From: Eretmocerus hayati | Lineage: Eukaryota; Arthropoda; Insecta; Hymenoptera; Aphelinidae | Assembly (NCBI GenBank): GCA_029851415.1 | Contig: CM056743.1 | Location: forward strand, 93,532,501 to 93,596,500 | Length of the DNA: 64,000 nucleotides | Direction: 5' to 3' | Shown here: positions 56,669-64,000 of the stretch, in pieces | How positions within the stretch are numbered: position 1 is the stretch's first letter | How the letters are laid out: every line of letters starts with the position of its first letter | Notes under the pieces: model-generated | Databases searched by the model: none | What the model was told of the DNA's origin: nothing | What the model saw: the letters and a program-made list of their open reading frames with translations, nothing else | Program-made: the position numbers and the translations under genes

Positions 56669-57244
56669 ACTCGCTCGTCGACAACTCTCGAATCGAAGCT
56701 GTGCATTCGAGGGTCTAAACAAATCGAAGCTGCATTCGAGCTCTAAACAAATCGAATGGATAATTTTTTTGAGGTGGTGGAAATTGGCGAAGCGAAATAA
56801 AAATCCCAGCGGTCAGAATCGGAAAATTGATGACATTAACAGTGAGTCCGTATTAAAACAGCGCTGAATAGAGAGGCAGGAGATGTTTGTGCACCCGAGT
56901 GGTTGAAATGAGTAAGGTGGGAGAAATGTGTGAGGTTAGAAAACCCCCAATTCAAAGTATATAAGGCAAGCGCCTCGCTCGATTATTTGTCTGCTCATAC
57001 TCGCCAGCGAGGCGCTATCGCGCCTCTTGATAGATGATAACATGATAAATAGTCGCATCTGCGATAGTCGGTACAAAGAGTTGACGAGTCTGAATTGCCC
57101 TCGATCTACGTATTCGAATCACTTGCGTGAATTCGATGGTACACACTGTAATGATAAAGGACTGATTGGTCCAATTGCGAAAAATCAAGAGGAGCAAATT
57201 GTGTTATCGTTGCGGTAGGATGAATAGGTATACGCAATGCAGGT
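56664..57244. other. Unassigned; TATA-like box and hairpin
   Basis: TATATAAGGC near 56,958 resembles a core promoter TATA box, and about 35 bp downstream lies TCATACTC. Around it AGCGCCTCGCT (from 56,970) and AGCGAGGCGCT (from 57,006) form an 11-bp inverted repeat. No downstream gene is recognised; the frame 57,027-57,218 is unknown. A promoter of a lost element is possible but unproven. Confidence 0.3.
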
Positions 57245-59315
57245 GTATATGAGTCATTCTGGAGCAAGCTGGAAGAAACCGTTACCAGGGGGGTCTGGGA
57301 AAAATCCGCAGAAAATGTTTTCTGTTATTCCTATGTTAGAATAGTACGAGAAAATTTTTTTCAGACCTTTTCGGCGCCCCTTGTAGGCCCTAGGGCCCAT
57401 GGGAGGGCCGTTTTAGGACCTTTTTTAGTCTATTCTTAAAAAATCTCAATTCCAACAGAATCCAACATTTTTCCACGTACGTCGGCGCATTCTTTTCGTC
57501 AAGACTAATACTTATCAGGAAAAAATTGTCCCAGACGAATAATTCAGACTGACGACTTCTGCAAGCTCTTTATTGAGGGAAAATTTCAGCAATTCCTGCC
57601 TTATCTTGTGCGCGAGCTAGATCTAACTAGAGAGAAGATGATTTGACTTTTACCAGTGGTCATTTCGAAGGTCTTGGAGAGACCCACAACTTGTCTACTT
57701 GTGAAAGTCAATTATCACACTTTTTGTTGGAGCTACAGTCGGTACAAGTTGAGTTTCTATTTTCGAGTACTATTTTCGAAAAAGTCGAAAATTCAGGACT
57801 CAATTCCAAAAATATATCTCAATTCCTCTCCACGAAACTTATGCAAGAATGTTCTTTGAGACATCTTATTCCAGTGGGAGAAACTTGGCGGAGGTTATTT
57901 CTTTTGATTTTTCTTGCCGAGCGTTACAAAATGCCGCATTTAGTCATTTTAGCAGAAACGGCATCTTTGACCACGGTCACACATGCTCCCATCTGGACTG
58001 ATGTGCACCAATCTGTGTAGAAGTACTCCCTAAAGTACCCCCAAGTACGTGTAAGAAGTTGCGGAGCCGAGCCTTGAGCCAGGAGAGAGCTGTAGGTTCT
58101 ATCTACCGTATCAAAAATAGGCATTATTCTGGCTGTTTGGCGTACGCAATCGAGAGCATGATTTTACCTGTTCTGGCCCGCAAATGAGATAATGGGCTAG
58201 AATGAGGATCCAAACGTACTTTTCGACTATACATTTTGCCCTATAGAATCATCTCTCTGTCCCAAAAGAATTTAGACTATGTTGGCGGGTTTGGACAACG
58301 TTGAGGCATTAGACGACGTTCTAGGGCTAGACTGGCCTCAGTTTCGTGTTCAGATGGCCATTTTGAGTCAGAAGAATGTGTTTGGATCCTTATTCTAGAT
58401 CCAGGACAAGTAAAATCATGCTCTCGATCGCCCAAAATAGCCAGGATAATGCCTATTTTTGACACGGTAATTAGAACCTACATCTCGCTCCTATCTCGAG
58501 GCTCGTCCCCGCGACTCCTCACACGTACTTGGGAGTACTTCGGGGAGCACTTCCACACAGATAGGTGCACATCAGTCCAGATGGGGGCATATGTGACCGT
58601 GGTCAAAGATGGCGTTTTTGCTGAAACGACGAAATGCGGCATCTCGTAACGCTCGGCAAAAAAAAATTTTGGAAAATAACCTCCGCCGAATTCCTTCGAC
58701 TGAGAGGAAATGTCTCAGAGGAGATTCTCACACAAGTTTGGTGGAAGAGAATTCAGATGGATTTTTGGAATTGAGTCCTGAATTATCGACTTTTCCGAAG
58801 ATAGCTCAACTTGCACCGACTGTAGCTCCAACAAAAAGTGTGATAACTGACTTTCACAGGAAGGCAAATTGTAGGTTTCTCCAAGACCTCGGAAATGACC
58901 ACTGGTGAAAGTCAATTATCTCCTCTCTGGTTGGATCTAGCTCGCCCATGAGATGACACAGAGAGTGCTAAGATTTGCTCCCAATTAATAGCTTGCAGAA
59001 GTCGTCAGGCTGATTTATTTGTCTGGGACAATTCCGTTCTGGAAAGTATTAATATTTACGAGAAAATGCGCCCAAGTAGGTTGAGGAATGTTGGGTACTG
59101 TTGGAACTATGATTTTTTTTGAATAGACTAAAAGAGGTCCTAAAATGGCCCTCTCATGGACCTTAGGGCCTACAAGGGGAGCCGAAAAAATCTGGAAGAA
59201 ATTTTCTCGTACCATTTAAACATGGTACTAACAGGGAACATTCTTCGCGGATTTTCCCCAGACCCCCTGGTGACGGTTTTGTCCAGCTTGCTCCAGGATG
59301 ACTCGTATATATATA
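57245..59315. mobile_element. 2.1-kb foldback element (CCAGGGGGTCTGGG family)
   Basis: The left arm 57,245-58,250 and right arm 58,355-59,315 are inverted copies. Mirrored words include GGAGCAAGCTGGA, CCAGGGGGTCTGGG, GGCCCTAGGGCC/GGCCCTAAGGTCC, AAAGTACCCCCAAGTACGTG and GGATCCAAACG. The loop is about 100 bp. The arms differ at perhaps 15 percent of positions. The frames 57,643-58,020 and 58,715-58,915 are mirror images and code for nothing I recognise. A related single arm lies at 43,782-44,745. Confidence 0.88.
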
Positions 59316-60299
59316 TGAGGAAATCTCAGAAACTTTTGACTTTTGGGCCCTAAAAGTGAAAATACTGAAAAACGCTGTGTACATCTCTTAAATGTTTAAT
59401 ACAACTCCTTTGAGGGCTCCAAAAACAAAACCTCTCATCTAGATCGTCTGAAAGAATTCGCTTACAGAACAAAGTCTTGTCCCACATTTTGGTGTTAAGA
59501 CCTGACCTGATGGGTCCAGCCACCAAATATATTTATTTTGATGTGGGTTTTTGGAACATAAGAAGCGAACTGCCCCGTTGAAATTGCTTATACTCACAGT
59601 CTCTTCCTGGATATATATATGTATATGTGTGTGTGTATCCATGTATACCCCACACACCTATATGTATCGCATTGCTAAGCCAAGCATCTATGGCTGCTTG
59701 GCAACAGGAACAAATTCGAGAAACAGGGGAGAGAGGAAACTTTCGAGTGTGAGAGAGGAGGAAACCTCATGGGACCGTTGGCTTTCCCGACGGGATCGAT
59801 CGAGATGCATCCCTTGGGCGCGCCAGTACATTGTGTGACCTCAAACTGGTCGGAGGCTGTCGGCCAGTGGTGAATGTAGTGTTGATCTCTGCGCATATTC
59901 GGGATCTTTCTTCAGTTCCTGTTCTTGCCTCTGCTCCGTCCTGAATTCATATATGACAAAATCATGAATATTCCGTTCTCATCAATATTTGTTGAAATAG
60001 AAATGACATGCTTGTGGGAATCCGTTTCTAAACGAGAAGCTGATGAAGGTATTACAATTTTTCCTCCACGAATAGATTCCTGAGAAATCTCAGGTCTAGT
60101 GTTTACCTGTCGTACAAGTTTCAAACGATTTTCAACAGTTACCAGATGCCAAGGATCCGCCAACCTATCTTTGTCACTTCTTTGTATAATACCGTGAGAA
60201 AGCGTTCCACTAATGACTCTCAGCAGCGCATTTAGCGACTTTCTTCCTCCACCACCAAAATGACGTCCTTTTCGAGATAATTTTACTGGTCTACCAGCA
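59316..60299. other. No gene recognised
   Basis: Holds a mixed TA/TG microsatellite at about 59,612-59,637 and otherwise unremarkable sequence. Frames at 59,551-59,838 and 59,675-59,896 are not recognisable. Confidence 0.45.
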
Positions 60300-62045
60300 A
60301 ACGTCTAAGATTCTCTCTCACAATTAGTTTGCACTGACACGCAAGGCCTGACTTCCACCGAATACATTCTATCATCAAAAAGGATGGGACTCGAGTGGAG
60401 ATGTTCTTCATAACTCCACAGACAAATCAAGTCACCGATCGAAACTGTGAGGGAATTTTCAACATCTCAATAAAACTACAATGATGAGATCCATCTTACA
60501 ACTCAAAAGTGCATCTTTCACATATTTGCCTTTTCAATCAATTTTGGTATTCAAGTTCAGTTTTGAGTGTAGTTCTGAATAGTATCGTCAATCTGCTAAG
60601 GTCTTACCTACAACTCTGATCAGTGGATTCATCCCCCTGTGGAGTAATGAAGAACACTATTATATGCGAGTCATCTCTTTTGATCATTGATTGTTATCGG
60701 TAGGAGTCATGCCAAGCATGTGAGTAGAATTGAGGTGTGAGTGAGCATTCGCATTAGTTTAAAGCATCTCTATCTAGCAATTTGTCAAAGATTCTCTCTC
60801 ACAACTCATTTGCACCGACACGCTAGGTCTAACATTCACCAATTACACCCCACCATCGAAGAGATGGGGCTCAGGTGATGCTGTTCTTCATCACTCCCCA
60901 GATAGATGGAAGCACCGATAAAAATTGTAGATGAATTCTCAACAAATTGAGAAAGTTACCAAGATCTATCTTGAATTTTCAAACACAAGCTCTAAGATAT
61001 ATCATATTTCAATCAATGTTGATATCCAAGTCCAAGATCAGGTGTAGTTCTTGAGAATATTGAAAATTGGTTGAGAATTGATCCACATTTTTCATCAGAT
61101 CCCTCTGTGGATAATTGAAGATCAGCAAATAGATCAGCATCACATGGAGGTAATCTTATTGAATAGTGGATTGTTATCGGTAAAACTCATGCGAAGCATA
61201 AGAGTGCAAATGAGTTATAAGCAAGTATCTCACATTATTTCGAGACATCCCTGTCCAGCAAATGGTCTAGGATTGTCTCTCACTACTCGTGTGCACTGAC
61301 ACGCTAGGCCTGATTCTCACCAATCACATTCTATCATCAAAAGAGATGAAGCTTGAGTGATGATGTTCTCCATCACTCCACAGATGAATTGATGCACCGA
61401 TAAAAATTGGATGTGAATTCTCAACAAATTCATAAAGTTACCAAGATCTTTCTCGGATTTCCAAACAGAAGCTCAAAGATATCTTTTATTCCAATTAATA
61501 ATAATATCCAGGTCCGAGATCAAGTGTAGTTCTTGAGGATATTGAAAATTTGTTGAGAATTGAGCTACATTTTCCATCAGATTTCTCTGTGGATAATTGG
61601 AGATCAGCATCACATGGGAGTCATCATTTTTGATAATGGATTGTTATCGGTAAAACTCATACCAAGCATAAGAGTGCAGATGAGTTGTAAGCAAGCATCT
61701 CACATTATTCCGAGGCATCCCTGTCTAGCAAATGGTCTAGGATTGTCTCTCACAACTCATGTGCACTGACACGCTAGGCCTGATTTTCACCAATTACATT
61801 CTATCATCAAAAGAGATAAAGCTCAAATGATGATGTTCTTCATCACTCCACAGATGAGTTGATGCACCGATAGGAATTGGATGTGAATTCTCAACAAATT
61901 TATAAAGTTACCAAGATCTGTCTTGAATTCCCAATCAGAAGCTCAAAGATATCTCGTATTCCAATCCATGATAATATACAGGTCCAAGATCAAGTGTAGT
62001 TCTTGAGAATACTGGAAATTTGTTGAGAATTGAGCTACATTTTTC
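60300..62045 (+). repeat. ~475-bp tandem satellite, about 3.7 units
   Basis: The words CACTGACACGCTAGGCCTGA, TTCTATCATCAAAAGAGATG, CTCCACAGATGAATTGATGC and GGATTGTTATCGGTAAAACT recur in the same order. Unit starts lie near 60,335, 60,818, 61,298 and 61,768, spacing 470-483 bp. The last two full units are most alike; the first is the most diverged. The array ends near 62,045, where the retrotransposon sequence begins. Confidence 0.88.
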
Positions 62046-62216
62046 CATTTAAAATGCCGTGAGGTGGCGCAGTAGAGAACACTTGAATATTATTGTACGT
62101 CATAAATTTGTCTTTTTGTGGATAAATATTCAGCATCAGATACAGAAACCCGATTGCGTAATTATAGAGCTAGGATTGTTTGTCCTGAAGCATAACAAAC
62201 GATTGTATGAAACTCA

Positions 62217-63285
62217 GTGATCTCCATGGGTCCAATTGATCTTAGTCTCCTAACCTCAACACTTTCTACTACAATGAAACCTACTATCTACAACAACACA
62301 GAATACCTTAGCAATGGTTATAGAATCATTCTACACCAATGGAAGGAAGGCATAGAAGATATTCATTGTGTAATGCATTGGACTCCGAAGGGATCTATAA
62401 GGGGTTTTCATGCCCAATGCTCAACCTGTGGCGCTATAATATACCACTCATCCTGTGCTGAAAGAGCAAACATGAATGAACAAGGAGTCTTTCGAAGATC
62501 TTGTCCTAATGATGATACTTCTGAGTCATCTCAATCTGCAGATCAAATAAACAATCGAAAAAATTTGATAGACTGACAGTTTGTCAATTATGAGTATTGG
62601 TGACGACGATGATGGAGACTCAGAATAAACAAACTCACAAACACCCAGCTATTGGTGGTCATGCGTCGTCTGCTACATGAAGATTCTGAGGGAACTATCT
62701 CCAAAGTTAATGAAAATACTATCAGAAAGACAGTTGAAATTGCTGAAGTGCTTGTGACTTTAACGGAAAGACTAACTAAGACTGAGAATGAAGTTGAAGA
62801 CTTGAGTGCAAGCGTTCGAATATTGGAAAATCACCAACTAAATGAGCATGAACAAATTTGTGAAGAAACAATTCAAGAAGTAAAAGAAATAATGTATCGT
62901 GAGAAAAATGTCATCATATTTGGCATTCCTGAATTTGATGACCCAGGTCGACTACAAGTACTACTAGGAACAATGTTTGTAAATGCCCCATTCCAAACTG
63001 AAAGCATCTATTACTATAAAGTGGGGGAGCTAGCGGATGGGAAATGCAGACCAGATAAATATGACACTGAATACAATAGAGCGTGCAAAGTGGATCCTAA
63101 TGAACCAAAAAGAGATTTGCCCAGATAATATAAAATGTACAAGTGACAAGACACAACAGCAGAAACAGATATTACATAATATTTTGAATGAGCTTGAAGA
63201 ACAGAAAAGAAATGGAAGAAAGGACTTAGTCTTAAAATATGTGAGAAATGTACCAACTACTGTTGAGAAAAGTAATGTGCAATGA
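62217..63285 (+). pseudogene. LINE ORF1-like protein, broken
   Basis: The first part (62,217-62,576) carries HAQCSTCGAIIYHSSCAERA, a PHD-like Cys/His pattern common at the start of insect LINE ORF1 proteins. Stop codons follow near 62,574-62,630. The same frame then gives a heptad-rich coiled coil (TLTERLTKTENEVEDLSASV) and REKNVIIFGIPEFDD, the widespread ORF1 motif KNIIIFGxPE. Near 63,055 the frame changes and continues with MTLNTIERAKWILMNQKEIC and LEEQKRNGRKDLVLKYVRN, ending at 63,285. ORF1 proteins bind element RNA. At least three disruptions make it non-functional. Confidence 0.75.
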
Positions 63286-63559
63286 AACCTCCCAATCAAC
63301 AATATCAAGATAAGTGTGATTACCATCAAAGAAACTAGGCTCAGAGTCAGAGAGGTTGAAGTCATTCTCAGCAGGTCAGGTCATACAACAGCCACGATAA
63401 CCGTTTGAATAAACCAGACAAGTATAACCAGTTTAGCAAAGCTGCTGCTACAAATCTGTTACGTAGGAGTCACAGTGAACAAAGAGGTTCACCCCGTACT
63501 GCTCAAGATGGCCTGTCAAATGAGTACCTAAAATTTCAGTCAAGGCAGATGAGTGATTC

Positions 63560-64000
63560 TTCCATTAACAATGGTCTGAAGATTTATGTACAAAATGTTG
63601 GAAGCATGAAGAACAGAATTAATATATTTGTGAGGAAATTATTGCTGCTAGCATAGATTATGATGTTATCTGTATTTTGGAGACCTGGCTTGATGACTCG
63701 GTAACTGCAGGAGAACTGAAAGTAGAACGCTACGAGTATCACTGTTTAGATAGGAACTTTGCGAGGGTGGCAAAACCAGAGGTGGTGGGCTCATCCTATA
63801 CTACAAAAAGAATTTCACATGTCAACTGGTGGACTCGTATGCTGGCAACTTGGAGACTTTTATAGCTAAAATTTCTACAATCCATAAATCTTTCATCATT
63901 TCTCTTGAATATTTGCCACCAGTGACTAGCTTGACAAAGGATGAATATGTTGATGCTTTTCTACGAATATCAAGAATGATGGAGACAGTGTTCAAGAAAT
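63560..64000 (+). pseudogene. APE-type endonuclease start of LINE ORF2
   Basis: GLKIYVQNVGSMKNRIN (about 63,577) begins the domain, followed, after a frame change, by YDVICILETWLDDSVTAGEL and DRNFAR. Another frame change leads to LILYYKKNFTCQLVD, NLETFIAKIST and LEYLPPVTSLTKDEYVDAF at the window edge. QN near the start and the E in LETWL match the first metal-binding residues of APE endonucleases. At least two frame breaks occur in 440 bp. The reverse transcriptase would lie beyond the window. Confidence 0.8.

Larger units (their letters stand above)
62046..64000 (+). mobile_element. Non-LTR retrotransposon (CR1/Jockey group), runs off window
   Basis: After about 170 bp of leader the plus strand shows an ORF1 with a zinc-finger-like start, a coiled coil and an IIFGIPE block, then an ORF2 that starts with an APE-type endonuclease and is cut by the window end. 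Several frameshifts and stops show decay. Order and motifs fit APE-type LINEs of the CR1/L2/Jockey superfamily. It is oriented opposite to the element at 37,230-40,022. Confidence 0.82.

Noticed and set aside
56434..56746. Ser/Leu-repeat frames on the plus strand
   Set aside because: They are translations of the TC microsatellite and antisense of the R1-like polymerase.

Overview
The window looks like nuclear DNA of an arthropod, most probably an insect. It is AT-rich, has no bacterial-style gene packing, no tRNA or rRNA that I can see, and no intact host gene. What can be recognised is almost entirely transposable elements (TEs): a CR1/L2-like and an R1-like non-LTR retrotransposon, Penelope-like elements (PLEs) with GIY-YIG endonuclease, a MULE-type transposase, hAT, Tc1/mariner-like and TTAA-flanked short elements, and many foldback palindromes. 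The R1-like element points to arthropods; the species cannot be named from sequence alone. All family names rest on motifs read by eye.

Region 1 (1-7,100): a frame-broken transposase-like gene on the minus strand (1,411-2,252), small hairpins, and a 2.4-kb element (4,686-7,097) whose ends carry clusters of the palindrome CAACTACGTAGTTG.

Region 2 (7,660-20,368): one very long, decayed plus-strand coding sequence. It belongs to the multicopy invertebrate protein family with the motif FxHxFSGCDTTS, acidic nuclease-like blocks and a Cys-rich tail. Later insertions have cut it apart: a 1.4-kb palindrome (10,829-12,245), a hAT-like element with an 8-bp target-site duplication (TSD) (15,140-16,096), a TA-flanked mariner-like element (16,483-17,415), a PLE with a 14-bp TSD (17,938-19,840) and a foldback MITE (20,366-20,862). 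For three of them, removing the insertion plus one TSD copy joins the flanks at a single point; the reading frame continues directly at the hAT and mariner sites.

Region 3 (21,889-50,051): a giant foldback element. Its termini are inverted copies of each other, starting AGTAGTATAGGGG. Inside each terminus lies an array of ~260-bp repeats, then an array of ~182-bp repeats, then a short central loop near 27,400. The right arm has been split by a CR1/L2-like retrotransposon and by a 4.8-kb cluster of other elements (43,767-48,555), including two head-to-head PLE copies. A perfect 9,288-bp tandem duplication (21,133-30,420 and 30,424-39,711, with three new bases at the junction) copies the left flank, the whole left arm, the loop and most of the retrotransposon.

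Region 4 (50,052-64,000): a MULE remnant with inverted TTCTCAAT-rich ends, a small ORF split by a TTAA-flanked element, two further palindromes (52,831-53,781 and 57,245-59,315), an R1-like remnant flanked on both sides by CT microsatellite, a ~475-bp satellite (60,300-62,045), and a plus-strand non-LTR retrotransposon (ORF1, then endonuclease) running off the window end.

PLE copies in the window carry hammerhead-ribozyme-like cores (24,243; 33,534; 48,183; a damaged one at 46,743; a different version at 18,059).
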